64,000 bases of DNA from assembly GCA_040506775.1 (NCBI GenBank), contig JBEVWC010000016.1:1-64000 (forward strand), written 5' to 3'. Each line of letters opens with the position of its first letter. Within the stretch, counting starts at the first letter, position 1. Below, piece after piece: positions 53,021 to 62,329 of this stretch. Origin of the DNA: Thiodiazotropha sp040506775 (GTDB taxonomy: Bacteria > Pseudomonadota > Gammaproteobacteria > Chromatiales > Chromatiaceae). Under the pieces are notes generated by a model. It saw nothing but the letters and a program-made list of their open reading frames with translations, did no database searches and had not been told where the DNA came from. A program made the position numbers and the translations under genes.

Positions 53021-55054
53021 ATGAACAACCCCTTGCTAGACATGCCCGGCCTGCCCGCCTTCTCGCGGATTACACCAGAACTGGTGGAACCGGCCATCGA
53101 TCAGTTGTTGAAGGAAAACCGTGCGCTGACCGAGAAACTGTTGAATCAGAGCGACTCACCGACCTGGGATAATTTCATAGAACCCCTGGAAGAGGCCGAT
53201 GATCGGCTCAGTCGTGCCTGGTCGCCTGTCAGCCACATGAACTCGGTGGTCAACAACGATGCCCTGCGGGAGGTCTACAACGCCTGCCTGCCCAAGCTCA
53301 GCGAATACGCCACCGAGATGGGCCAGAACAGCCGACTCTGCGACGCCTACAAACAGGTCGCCGATCAGCAGGAAAAACTCGACGCCGCTCAACGCAAACT
53401 GCTGGACAACGCGCTGCTCGACTTCCGACTTTCAGGCGTCGATCTGGCGGAGGATAAAAAGCGGCGTTACAAGGAAATCAGCCAGGAACTGTCCCGCCTG
53501 ACCACCCGTTTCGAGGAGAACCTGCTCGATGCGACCCATGCCTGGAGCAAACTGATCACCGATCCGCAGGCCCTCGCGGGACTGCCGGAATCCGCCCTGG
53601 CCCTGGCCAGACAGACCGCCACTCAGCGGGACCAGGAGGGCTGGCTTTTAACCCTGGAGTTCCCCTCCTACTACCCGGTGATGATGTACGCCGATGACCG
53701 GGCACTGCGCCATGAGCTGTATGAGGCCTATTCGACCCGCGCCTCGGAGTACGGTCCCCAGGGGGGTCAGTGGGACAACACCGAGGTGATGGAGCAGATC
53801 CTCAAACTGCGCCATGAGCAGGCCCAACTGCTGGGCTTTGATAACTTCGCGGAGCGTTCCCTGGCCCGCAAGATGGCCCGTTCCACGGATGAGGTGCTTG
53901 CATTTCTCAATGACCTGGCACGTCGCTCCCGTCCCCAGGCGGAACAGGAACTCCAGGAACTGCGGGATTTTGCCCGCAGCGAGTATGGAGTGACCGAGCT
54001 GGAGGCCTGGGACATCGGCTACTACTCGGAAAAACTGCGCCAGTTCCGCTACGACATCAGCCAGGAGGAGCTCAAGCCCTACTTTCCGGAAACCCGGGTG
54101 GTGCCCGGCATGTTCGCGGTGGTGGAGCGGCTCTACGGCATCGAGATCCGCCCGGTGGAGGGAGTGGACGTGTGGCACCCGGACGTGCGCTTCTACGAGA
54201 TCCGCGACCGCAAGGGTCATTTGCGTGGCCAGTTCTACCTGGACCTCTATGCACGTCCGAAAAAACGCGGCGGCGCCTGGATGGACGACTGCGCCACCCG
54301 CTTCTTCAGCGAACGCATGGATCAGATACCGGTCGCCTACCTGACCTGTAACTTCTCACCCCCGGTGGATGGCAAACCCGCCCTGTTCACCCATGAGGAG
54401 GTGCAGACCCTGTTCCACGAATTCGGCCACGGCCTGCACCACATGCTCACCCTGATCGACTACCCCGGTGTGGCCGGTATCAACGGGGTGGCCTGGGACG
54501 CGGTGGAACTGCCCAGTCAGTTCATGGAAAACTGGTGCTGGGAGAAAGAGGCCCTGCAGTTGATCGCCGGACACGTGGATGATGGGCATCCAATCCCCGA
54601 CGCCCTGTACGATCGCATGTACGCGGCGAAGAATTTTCAGTCCGCGATGCAGATGGTGCGTCAGCTGGAGTTCTCCCTGTTCGACTTCCGTATCCACCAG
54701 GAGTACGACCCGGCCCGGGGTGGGCGGATCTATGAGATCCTCGAAGAGGTGCGCGAACAGGTGGCGGTGGTGCGACCCCCGGCCTGGAACCGCTTCCCCC
54801 ACGGCTTCTCGCATATCTTCGCCGGTGGTTATGCCGCGGGTTACTACAGCTACAAATGGGCTGAGGTGCTCTCTGCGGATGCCTTCTCCCGATTCGAGGA
54901 GGAGGGTATCTTCAGCCCGGTGGCGGGCGAGGACTTTCTCCACGAAATTCTGGAACAGGGGGGTTCCCGGGATGCGATGGAACTATTCGTCGCGTTTCGC
55001 GGCCGCGAACCTCAGATCGAACCGCTGCTGCGCCATAGTGGAATCAATGGTTAA
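53021..55054 (+). CDS. prlC: Oligopeptidase A
   Basis: A 677-residue zinc metallopeptidase of family M3 that degrades short peptides, including cleaved signal peptides. The zinc motif is HEFGHGLHH within TLFHEFGHGLHHMLT, with the third ligand glutamate about 25 residues on in ELPSQFMENW. The substrate-clamp GYAAGYYSYKWAEVL near the C-terminus is intact. The start at 53021 (MNNPLLD) matches the family; in-frame starts at 53006 and 52964 are less likely. In E. coli prlC precedes yhiQ; here a two-gene unit on the opposite strand follows. Confidence 0.96.
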   Translation: MNNPLLDMPGLPAFSRITPELVEPAIDQLLKENRALTEKLLNQSDSPTWDNFIEPLEEADDRLSRAWSPVSHMNSVVNNDALREVYNACLPKLSEYATEMGQNSRLCDAYKQVADQQEKLDAAQRKLLDNALLDFRLSGVDLAEDKKRRYKEISQELSRLTTRFEENLLDATHAWSKLITDPQALAGLPESALALARQTATQRDQEGWLLTLEFPSYYPVMMYADDRALRHELYEAYSTRASEYGPQGGQWDNTEVMEQILKLRHEQAQLLGFDNFAERSLARKMARSTDEVLAFLNDLARRSRPQAEQELQELRDFARSEYGVTELEAWDIGYYSEKLRQFRYDISQEELKPYFPETRVVPGMFAVVERLYGIEIRPVEGVDVWHPDVRFYEIRDRKGHLRGQFYLDLYARPKKRGGAWMDDCATRFFSERMDQIPVAYLTCNFSPPVDGKPALFTHEEVQTLFHEFGHGLHHMLTLIDYPGVAGINGVAWDAVELPSQFMENWCWEKEALQLIAGHVDDGHPIPDALYDRMYAAKNFQSAMQMVRQLEFSLFDFRIHQEYDPARGGRIYEILEEVREQVAVVRPPAWNRFPHGFSHIFAGGYAAGYYSYKWAEVLSADAFSRFEEEGIFSPVAGEDFLHEILEQGGSRDAMELFVAFRGREPQIEPLLRHSGING

Positions 55055-55159
55055 CCGGGTGTTTTGATTTGACGGGCGGGCTGTAAAAACGGCACAGCGA
55101 GATCTGATCAGGCTGACACGGGACTCGCGCATCCCAAATCCAAACGGCTGTACGAAGGG

Positions 55160-55190
55160 AAAAAAAACCGGGTGACGTGAAACGTCACCC
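55160..55190 (-). terminator. Intrinsic terminator of the 55932-55204 unit
   Basis: Read leftwards, GGGTGACGT pairs perfectly with ACGTCACCC around a 3-base loop, and nine bases further begins a run of eight T (after CGG). It sits 14 bases past the stop at 55204. Confidence 0.88.
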
Positions 55191-55203
55191 CTGTGTTGGC
55201 AAG

Positions 55204-55716
55204 TCAGATGCCGAGCGCATCATAACCCCAACCAACACCACCTAAATCCACTTCCGGATGCTTGTTTCTGATATGGCGTTCGATCGCATTGATCCGCCAA
55301 CGGGGCACATCCACCAGCAGCAGGATCTCCCCGTGACGCAATGGCACATTGAAGTCTTCCGGGTGCACCTGGGGCACCACCCGACTGGCGAAGCGGTAAC
55401 CCAATGCCAGGCTGGTGATCATCATCGCCGCACAACCCGCCGCCCAGGCCCACTCTCCGGTCCACAGGGCCAGGGGCAACAGCATGAGCGCCACGAAGAA
55501 CAACAGCAGTATGACATCCCAAAAGACATGCTCGACCTTGGCAGTCCAGCCTTTGCGCTGGCCCGGGCTCGCAGGTGGCAGACCTGTGATGTCCACACCG
55601 GGTTTGGCAATGGCGTGTATGTGCGGGCGCATGATCCGCTCGTAGATCAGATCCATGACCACCGCCTCAGCCTGATCCCGGTCGGGTACCAGCAGGTAGA
55701 TACGGCTGAGTAACAT
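55204..55716 (-). CDS. Membrane protein of unknown function, two-helix
   Basis: A 170-residue protein, not recognised. An N-terminal soluble half (LLVPDRDQAEAVVMDLIYERIM, then IHAIAKPGVDITGLPPA) resembles the small sensor halves of general-stress membrane proteins. Two adjacent membrane helices (about 65-83 and 88-105) and a C-terminal soluble half with two beta-like stretches (HGEILLLVDVPRWRINAIERHIRNKH) follow. It ends in GGVGWGYDALGI. Six bases separate it from the upstream small gene, so they form one unit ended by the terminator at 55160. Confidence 0.7.
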   Translation of the reverse strand: MLLSRIYLLVPDRDQAEAVVMDLIYERIMRPHIHAIAKPGVDITGLPPASPGQRKGWTAKVEHVFWDVILLLFFVALMLLPLALWTGEWAWAAGCAAMMITSLALGYRFASRVVPQVHPEDFNVPLRHGEILLLVDVPRWRINAIERHIRNKHPEVDLGGVGWGYDALGI

Positions 55717-55722
55717 GTCGGT

Positions 55723-55932
55723 TCAGCCTTCTGCCACGTAGTCTTCCGTGTCGTTGCCCTGCAGGACCTTATGGTCTTCCATTTCCATCTCCTGGTAGAT
55801 GCGTTTGGTCTCTTCACTCTCGAAATAGATCTCTACGCCATGATCTCCATCGCCTTCGTACAGACAGGGGTGCTCCTGGGGGTTGGAGACATCGCGCAGA
55901 GTAATCGGGTCAGTGGTGGTTCTGATATTCAT
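55723..55932 (-). CDS. Small acidic protein of unknown function
   Basis: A 69-residue soluble acidic protein, not recognised: residues such as NPQEHPCLYEGDGDHGVEIYF, one cysteine and a Glu-rich end. The ribosome site AGAGGAACGG precedes the ATG. It is the first gene of the two-gene unit ending at 55204. The downstream 55933-56262 is non-coding, with no repeat family. Confidence 0.6.
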   Translation of the reverse strand: MNIRTTTDPITLRDVSNPQEHPCLYEGDGDHGVEIYFESEETKRIYQEMEMEDHKVLQGNDTEDYVAEG

Positions 55933-56262
55933 CCGTTCCTCTCCTCGCTGTTTTGTCGTACTTCAATCTAAATCTATAGAAATACCAACCAAAACAGTCA
56001 AGAAAACCGGCGGGATAAATCTGACAGGGAAATTGGGGGAGTTCCCCGGATCAGGCTTCGAAAATGACCTGCTCGCGAAGGGCCTGGAGTCCGCATACCC
56101 GGGCAGTGCGCGTGCAGTAGCCCGATTCAGCGGATGCACTGCGAGTGGAAGCACTCATCACTCAATGGTATTGCCTTACATCGCTACCCGTTTTTCACCA
56201 GGAATCTGATATCAATCGAAAAATATCACTTAAGCCGCGCTTGAAGACGTTGCAGGCCGACC

Positions 56263-57576
56263 TCAGACAGCCAGAAAAAGATCAAAGAACAGCCAGTAGA
56301 CCAGACTTGCCAGAACCAGTCCGAACAGCATCACCGGCATTCCGGTTCGCAGCCAGGCCAGGGGGGTGATCCTTGCTTCGGGCATACCGCTCTTTTCCGA
56401 CTCGGACACTGCAATGATGTTCGCCGTGGCCCCCAGATGGGTGCCATTGCCGCCGAGCCCGACCCCCAGAGCCAGGGCCCACCACAGCGGGGCTATGTTC
56501 ACTCCACTGACCTCCAGGCCCAGGATGATGGGGATCATGGTGACCGTAAACGGGATGTTGTCCACCACTGCACTGAGCAGGGCTGCGACCCACATCAGAG
56601 CCAGACCGGTGACCAGCAATTTGCCGGGGTCCTCCGCCAGCGTCCCCAACTCCTCACCCAGCAGTTCCAGCAGTCCGGAGGATTCAACCCCGCCGACGAT
56701 CATGAACAGGGCGGCAAAGAAAAACAGCACCGACCAGTTGACGGTACTGAACAGGGACTCCATGTTTGGTCGCATCAACAGTAAGGCGATACACAACCCG
56801 ATGAACGAGGCATAGGCCGGCAGGATGTGCAGACTGTGATGGATGAAGAACAGTACGATCACCACACCCAGGGCGAAGAGGATCCGCTTCAGGCTCTTCA
56901 TATCCTTGATCGCGTGGGTATCCACCAGGCTGTGCGGATCCTGAACAGGCTGCGACAGGGGTTCCCGGAACAGGTACAACATCATTGCCACGGTTCCCAT
57001 CCACACCACCAGCACCGGCAGGCCCATGTGGATGAGGAAGGAGTTGAAGCTGATACCCCCGGCGCTGCCGATCATCAGGTTGGGCGGATCGCCTACCAGG
57101 GTCGCGGCACCACCGATGTTCGACAGCATGGCCTCCGCCATCAGATATGGCATCGGATTGATCTTTAACAGACGACAGATCAACACCGTAAGGGGCGCGA
57201 ACACAATCACCGTGGTGACATTGTCCAGTATCATACTGATCAGACTGACCGCGAGGCTCAGGTAGATGAGCAGCAGCTTCGGATTACCCCGGGCCCAGTG
57301 GGTAATGTGCACTGCGGCGAAATCGAATGCGCCGGTGGGTCTGAGCAGCGCCACCAGCATCATCATCGCGGCCAGCAGCAGGATCGTGTTGGCGTCCACC
57401 GAAAGAATCGCCGCCTCCTGGCTGTAGAAGCCGAACCACATACCCACTCCGATCATCGCCACCGCGCCGAGCAGCGCCGCGATGGTTCGATGCAGCACTT
57501 CGGTGAAGATCAGGATATAAGAGACCGCGAGTACTGCGGCGGAGACCCACATTTCCTGGGTTATCTGATCATGCAT
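56263..57576 (-). CDS. ArsB/NhaD-family ion antiporter
   Basis: A 437-residue membrane protein of the ion-transporter superfamily (ArsB, NhaD, P protein, SLC13). Twelve or so helices; conserved features are SMILDNVTTVIVFAPL, the SNIGGAATLVGDPPNLMIGS loop and its second copy AVVDNIPFTVTMIP with GGNGTHLGATANIIAV. The double pseudosymmetric TxxxDPPN/GATAN pattern fits sodium/proton antiporters such as NhaD or anion transport. Ion type cannot be read. The start at 57576 has AGGTAGG upstream. It may be cotranscribed with the CBS and ttcA genes, 79 bases upstream. Confidence 0.88.
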   Translation of the reverse strand: MHDQITQEMWVSAAVLAVSYILIFTEVLHRTIAALLGAVAMIGVGMWFGFYSQEAAILSVDANTILLLAAMMMLVALLRPTGAFDFAAVHITHWARGNPKLLLIYLSLAVSLISMILDNVTTVIVFAPLTVLICRLLKINPMPYLMAEAMLSNIGGAATLVGDPPNLMIGSAGGISFNSFLIHMGLPVLVVWMGTVAMMLYLFREPLSQPVQDPHSLVDTHAIKDMKSLKRILFALGVVIVLFFIHHSLHILPAYASFIGLCIALLLMRPNMESLFSTVNWSVLFFFAALFMIVGGVESSGLLELLGEELGTLAEDPGKLLVTGLALMWVAALLSAVVDNIPFTVTMIPIILGLEVSGVNIAPLWWALALGVGLGGNGTHLGATANIIAVSESEKSGMPEARITPLAWLRTGMPVMLFGLVLASLVYWLFFDLFLAV

Positions 57577-57654
57577 GGGTTCCTACCTCCTCGCTGGCCC
57601 TTGGAATCTTCGTTCCTGCAGGTTCCGGATCGACGCTTCGGTTCTTCGTCCGCT

Positions 57655-58113
57655 TCAATCGATGCAACATTTCTTATCCACCAGGGCCCGGGCGATGCTC
57701 ATTCGAGTGACCACGCCCCGATACTCACCCTCATCGGTCACGAACAGATATTCGGTTCCGAATTGTTCCATGATGGCCAGGGCCTTGATGGAATGAAAAT
57801 GGGGCGACAGGCGAATCACGTCAGGAAAAATGAACTCCTCGACCGGTCGCTGCAACAATTCATCGGCCCTGATGCGGGGAAAATCGATATGTTCGATATC
57901 GTCCCCCAGCAAATGCGCACCTTGGAGAATATCGTTGGGGATACAGCAGAGCAGAAACAGGTGACGCAGGGAAAATCGTCCGTTCAATTCTCCCTCGGCA
58001 TCCACGTAGGGGATTCCGGGCACATCCTTGTCGACACACTCCTGCATCGCCTCACCGACCGTCATGCCGGGTCGCGCCACCCGGGTGGGAATCGAAACAT
58101 TAATGATATTCAT
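57655..58113 (-). CDS. CBS-pair protein
   Basis: A 152-residue protein made of two CBS domains. The first spans about 14-85 (RVARPGMTVGEAMQECVDKDVPGIPYVDAEGELNGRFS), the second about 92-148 (FIFPDVIRLSPHFHSIKALAIMEQ, LFVTDEGEYRGVVTRM). CBS pairs bind adenine nucleotides and control partner proteins. Its start overlaps the stop of ttcA by four bases (ATGA) and an ion antiporter follows; it may gate that transporter. Confidence 0.9.
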   Translation of the reverse strand: MNIINVSIPTRVARPGMTVGEAMQECVDKDVPGIPYVDAEGELNGRFSLRHLFLLCCIPNDILQGAHLLGDDIEHIDFPRIRADELLQRPVEEFIFPDVIRLSPHFHSIKALAIMEQFGTEYLFVTDEGEYRGVVTRMSIARALVDKKCCID

Positions 58114-58844
58114 GGGGGTGTTTCATCCATCAAAGGTTTCATTGCATGCAGCATATTGGCAAACAGATGGCGGTTGCCGCGCTCTTCCCGGGCCAGCATC
58201 TGCTTCATGTAGGCACGCTGGGTCGGTTTGGTGAAACAGGCCGGGCAGCTGTCGGGAATGATCGGCAGTCCCGCCTCAACGGCAAAAGCCGAGGTCTGGG
58301 TCTCCCGACAGTAGACCAGGGGGCGGATGATCCGGATATCCCCGGCATCGTTCAGATAGTGCGCTTTCATGGTGCGCAACTGGCCGCCGTGAAACAGGGA
58401 CATCATCAGACTCTCCGCCAGATCATCCAGGTGTTGCGCCAGGGCGAGCACGTTATAACCTTGATTCCGGCAGGTGGTGTACATGATGCCTCTTTTCATG
58501 CGAGCGCAGTAGGCGCAGAACGAATCCCCGGACATGTTCTCCCGGGCCTCATCCATGATCGCCTGTTCCCGGTAAAACCAGGGTACGCCCAAACGATCGT
58601 AGTAAGCCTTGAGGGGTTCCGGATCGAATCCCTCCACTTCAGGATCGACAGTGATCACGCCGAGATCGAAATGCACGGGTGCATAGGTTTGCAGATGACG
58701 CAGTACCTGCAGCAGCGTGAGTGAGTCCTTACCCCCCGACACCCCCAGCAGGATCCGGTCTCCATCGCGTATCATGCGGTAGTCGGCGATGGCCCGACCC
58801 ACTTTGCGTAACAGGGATTTGGGAGGTTTGAGAACTTCTTGCAT
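58110..58844 (-). CDS. ttcA: tRNA 2-thiocytidine biosynthesis protein TtcA-like
   Basis: A 244-residue PP-loop ATPase that thiolates cytidine 32 of certain tRNAs. The PP-loop is LLGVSGGKDSLTLLQ; iron-sulfur or catalytic cysteines lie in FCAYCARMKRG and CPACFTKP, and LAQHLDDLAES is the third motif. It is about 65 residues shorter than E. coli TtcA, mostly at the ends, so it may be one of the TtcA-like paralogues. The start at 58844 (MQEVLK) is chosen for the conserved N-terminus; 58886 is also possible. It overlaps the CBS gene. Confidence 0.88.
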   Translation of the reverse strand: MQEVLKPPKSLLRKVGRAIADYRMIRDGDRILLGVSGGKDSLTLLQVLRHLQTYAPVHFDLGVITVDPEVEGFDPEPLKAYYDRLGVPWFYREQAIMDEARENMSGDSFCAYCARMKRGIMYTTCRNQGYNVLALAQHLDDLAESLMMSLFHGGQLRTMKAHYLNDAGDIRIIRPLVYCRETQTSAFAVEAGLPIIPDSCPACFTKPTQRAYMKQMLAREERGNRHLFANMLHAMKPLMDETPP

Positions 58845-59052
58845 GACTTCATTCTGACATGAAGCCCTGGGATCACCAATCCGCACATGCCCCGGGAATC
58901 TGCTTCTAAGCGGAATATAACCCTGAACTCACCAAGGTTAGGACAAGCGTGGGACAACTCGGTTCCGGTCTGTGCAACCGTCAGGGTAAAAAACCGCATA
59001 ACCCGCTCTCCGGGCCGCAAGCCTGATCATTGAACTCATCAGTACAATGCGC

Positions 59053-60048
59053 TTATGGCAACAGCACCAGTTTTCCCTGCATCTTTCCCTGTTCGATCAG
59101 GCGGTGCGCCTGCGCCGCCTCAGCCAACGGCAGTTGCTGCTCCACATGAATCTTGAGACAGCCGCTGTCGATCATTTCGGCGCAATCCTGGAGTATCGCC
59201 ACCTGATTGGCTCTTGCCTGGGGCAGATCCCTCAGCATGGGGGTCAGCATCAGAGTGAAACCGATCCGCAGATTCCGGTTACGCGCCTCTTTCCAGTCCA
59301 GGTCAGGACCGGGATCGAGCAGGGTCACCAGATCCCCGTAATGGGCGGTCGCCTCGATGGATTCACGGAACACCTCGGGACCCACGGTATCGAGAACCAC
59401 GTCGGCGCCACGCCCATCGGTAAGTTCCAGCACCCGGGAGACCATATCTTCCTGTGGATAAAGGATCACCTCGTCCGCGCCCAGTGTCTTGACGAAGTCC
59501 CGTTTCTCGGGCGTGCTGACTGTGGTCAGTACCCGGATCCCTGCCTGTTTGGCCAATTGGATCGCTACATGACCCACTCCTCCGGCACCCGCATGCACCA
59601 GCAGGGTTCGTTCCTCGGTCATATGCGCCCGGCCGAAGATCGCTTCCCAGGCAGTGATCAAAACCAGGGGGGCTGCAGCGGCATGATCGAAATCAGCACT
59701 CGCCGGTTTGCGGCAGCACACCTCCTCCTGCAACACTGCGAATTCGGCATAATTTCCATGCAGTCCGCCAAGTCCGCCGTCGCAATACCAGACCTCATCT
59801 CCGGGTCGGAACAGAGTGACCTCATCACCGACTTCGACCACCTCACCGGCACCGTCACAACCAAGGATCGCCGGCAACCCCTCCGGGGTGAACACTCCCC
59901 GCTGACGCAGCTTGGTATCGATCGGGTTGACCCCGGCTGCCATGATCTTCACTTTGATCTCGGTGGGGCGGGTGATTTCGGGCTCCGGAATCTCTTCCAA
60001 GCGCAGTACATCCGGTTCGCCTGATGCTCGTAACAGGATTGCTTTCAT
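59053..60048 (-). CDS. Quinone oxidoreductase-like zinc-independent dehydrogenase
   Basis: A 331-residue medium-chain dehydrogenase/reductase of the quinone oxidoreductase group. The N-terminal GroES-like domain (MKAILLRASG, VKIMAAGVNPIDTKLR) and nucleotide motif VHAGAGGVGHVAIQLA are clear. The catalytic zinc ligands of alcohol dehydrogenases are missing. It should reduce quinones or enones with NADPH. The start at 60048 is set by the standard MKAI opening; the frame from 60180 lies on the opposite strand of the next gene. Divergent from the OsmC gene. Confidence 0.9.
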   Translation of the reverse strand: MKAILLRASGEPDVLRLEEIPEPEITRPTEIKVKIMAAGVNPIDTKLRQRGVFTPEGLPAILGCDGAGEVVEVGDEVTLFRPGDEVWYCDGGLGGLHGNYAEFAVLQEEVCCRKPASADFDHAAAAPLVLITAWEAIFGRAHMTEERTLLVHAGAGGVGHVAIQLAKQAGIRVLTTVSTPEKRDFVKTLGADEVILYPQEDMVSRVLELTDGRGADVVLDTVGPEVFRESIEATAHYGDLVTLLDPGPDLDWKEARNRNLRIGFTLMLTPMLRDLPQARANQVAILQDCAEMIDSGCLKIHVEQQLPLAEAAQAHRLIEQGKMQGKLVLLP

Positions 60049-60282
60049 CAATCGCCTCCGATGGCTGGTGGTTCGAAAATGACTCTGCCGCCCACCCCAA
60101 TAGTAACCCGGATCAGGATGGCGTGCAGAACCCTGCCCCGGGGATCCTGTTCGCAGGCAGCAACACAAGCGGATGAACACTGTCCGATGTCACCCGCAAG
60201 GGAACCCGAAAATGCAATGCTCGGAGACAGTGACGTGATAGAGTGGCTCACACCCCACACCCTCACCTCACAGGAGCGAACC

Positions 60283-60747
60283 ATGGTTGAAGAAGTCGGC
60301 AAGTTCACCCTCCACCTGGAACAGGAGGACGATTATGCCTTCCGGGTAAAATTCGATCTCAACAAAGCCCCGGACATCATCATGGACGAACCACCGCCAC
60401 TGGGAGAGAGGAACGGGCCCAACGCCTCCCGCATGCTCGCCGCGGCGGCAGCAAACTGCCTTAGCGCGAGTCTCATGTTCTGTCTGGCAAAGGAAGACGT
60501 ACCGGCAAGAAACGTGTCGACGGAAGTCACCTGCACCATGGTACGCAACGAGAAAAAGCGCCTGCGGGTCGGCCGCCTGGATGTACGCATCACCGCCGGC
60601 GATGAACTGCTCTCATCCCGTAAACTGGAACGATGCCTCGACCTGTTTGAGGATTTCTGTGTGGTCACCGCGAGCATCCGTGAAGGCATCAAAGTGGGCG
60701 TCGAGGTGGTCAACCCGGCAGGTGAGGTACTGCATAAGGCGGAGTAG
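60283..60747 (+). CDS. OsmC/Ohr-family protein
   Basis: A 154-residue OsmC-type protein. The family core is ASRMLAAAAANCLSASLMFCLA, with two Cys residues (about 54 and 62) as in peroxide-reducing members, and LERCLDLFEDFCVVTASIREGI near the C-terminus. These enzymes reduce organic hydroperoxides. The start at 60283 has CAGGAG seven bases upstream; the frame from 60061 is a shadow of the divergent gene. It probably acts in oxidative defence. Confidence 0.85.
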   Translation: MVEEVGKFTLHLEQEDDYAFRVKFDLNKAPDIIMDEPPPLGERNGPNASRMLAAAAANCLSASLMFCLAKEDVPARNVSTEVTCTMVRNEKKRLRVGRLDVRITAGDELLSSRKLERCLDLFEDFCVVTASIREGIKVGVEVVNPAGEVLHKAE

Positions 60748-60774
60748 GACTTGCCGTTGCTGCGACATCCGCGA

Positions 60775-61884
60775 TTACGAACCCGGGCGATCCGCCAGAC
60801 CCGGGACCGAAGCCTCGGTGACCTGTCGTTGCTTGATCGAGACAGTGACACGACTGTGCGCAACCCATAGTGAGATGATCATCAGCAGTACCGACAGGGT
60901 GAGTGACACCCCGCCCCAGAGGGTTTTCTGCGGTAACAGAATACTCTCCTGACGAGCCTGCAGGATCGCGACCACGAGGCGATAGCTGCGCTCCTGGCCG
61001 AAAGCCCCGTACTTGACGGTGCGAAATGTGAACAACCCCTCAGGGTCGTCAATCTGTCCGGTCTCCAGGCGCTGCATCTCTGCCCAGACCTTCGGATATC
61101 GGTCTTTGAATCGCTGATGCCTGACCGATGTCTCGGGAAACATGAACCCCCATTCCTGGTCTGCCGTGAACCCGCGCAGATAGTAGCCGGAGTCATCCAG
61201 CAGCAGCATCCGCCCTTCCACCAGTTGTGCATGTCGCGCCAGGTTATCGAAGATATAACTGGCCAGCACGTTGATCACCAGCAACCCGGTACGCTTGCCA
61301 TCGCCATCCATCACCAGGGTTGCCAGACGCAGCATCGGTTTATAGGGTTCCTCGATCTCCCCATGTTCGACATTCAAATCGATGGGTGAGGCGTATATCT
61401 GCCCCGGGTAGAGGGTCAGGGCCTCCTGAAAATAGTAACGATCCGCTTTGTTCTGCAGCATGCTCTGGGGTGTTCTGGAAGCACCGTATGGCGTCAGATT
61501 GACCCGTATGCGCTCCTGACCCTGCAGATCAATCAGCCTGACCTGGTCATAGAGTTGCTTCTCTGCCACGAACAGTTCCCAGTCCGAGGCAATGCGCTGC
61601 ATTGTCCCCGCATCAGGGTGAGCCATCACCCGCCCCACTCCGGGGTCTGCCGCGAGCAGATTCAGATCGGCACGTACATCGTTGCGTCGTTGTTCCAGCG
61701 CCATCAGGGTGGCATCGACGGACAGATTGGACAAAGCCTGCCAGTGGGCTCTGATGGTCGAAACGGAAATCTGATAGGCAAGCCAGAGGATCAGGTTGGC
61801 GATCACCAGCATCGGCACGGCGAACATGATGCCCCGCAGCAACACCGGGAGCAGGATCTTTTCGGATGAAACTCTGGCAGTCAT
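60775..61884 (-). CDS. dCache sensor with no output domain
   Basis: A 369-residue protein with membrane helices near both ends (about 15-40 and 325-345). The periplasmic part (about 40-320) resembles a double Cache domain: YDQVRLIDLQGQERIRVN, RYYFQEALTLYPGQIYASPIDLN, GLLVINVLASYIFDNL and MLLLDDSGYYLRGF. After the second helix only about 25 residues remain, so the usual GGDEF, kinase or chemoreceptor signalling part is missing. The stop is clean. The start at 61884 is preferred (AGGGA six bases upstream) over 61890. Confidence 0.8.
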   Translation of the reverse strand: MTARVSSEKILLPVLLRGIMFAVPMLVIANLILWLAYQISVSTIRAHWQALSNLSVDATLMALEQRRNDVRADLNLLAADPGVGRVMAHPDAGTMQRIASDWELFVAEKQLYDQVRLIDLQGQERIRVNLTPYGASRTPQSMLQNKADRYYFQEALTLYPGQIYASPIDLNVEHGEIEEPYKPMLRLATLVMDGDGKRTGLLVINVLASYIFDNLARHAQLVEGRMLLLDDSGYYLRGFTADQEWGFMFPETSVRHQRFKDRYPKVWAEMQRLETGQIDDPEGLFTFRTVKYGAFGQERSYRLVVAILQARQESILLPQKTLWGGVSLTLSVLLMIISLWVAHSRVTVSIKQRQVTEASVPGLADRPGS

Positions 61885-62329
61885 TCGCATTCCCTGCGCT
61901 TTGGTTTCGGAACGACTCGGTGGCTTCACCACAAGACCTGTCTGTTTAAATTACTCATCTCGCGTACCACCATCCTGTAGGGATATAGCACATGTACAGG
62001 ATTTTGCAGCCATGCTGATGATTTTCCTTGTTCGTCTGCCAGCATGCTCACCTGATCTCAAAATACCCACCCGAGGCTCCGCCGTGAAGTCAGTACAACT
62101 CCTCAAAACCCAAGAAAAACCATTGACTTGGGAACTTCATTCCCTAAGACTCGGGAAATCCGCTGGATAGGCCCAGGGAACCGGAATTGTCAGGTATGAC
62201 TGTAGCGGTGATGTCGTCCGTACAATCAGGTCGAGCATCTTTGCAATAACATCAAAAATCCAGGCATTCACCGGCAAACGGGCTGTGTGTTCGGTGAAAA
62301 GCCTTATCACAACAACAAAGGAGACTGAG
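61885..62329. other. Divergent intergenic region, 445 bases
   Basis: Promoters of the dCache sensor and the rhodanese should lie here. I see no gene, repeat or RNA. Confidence 0.4.
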
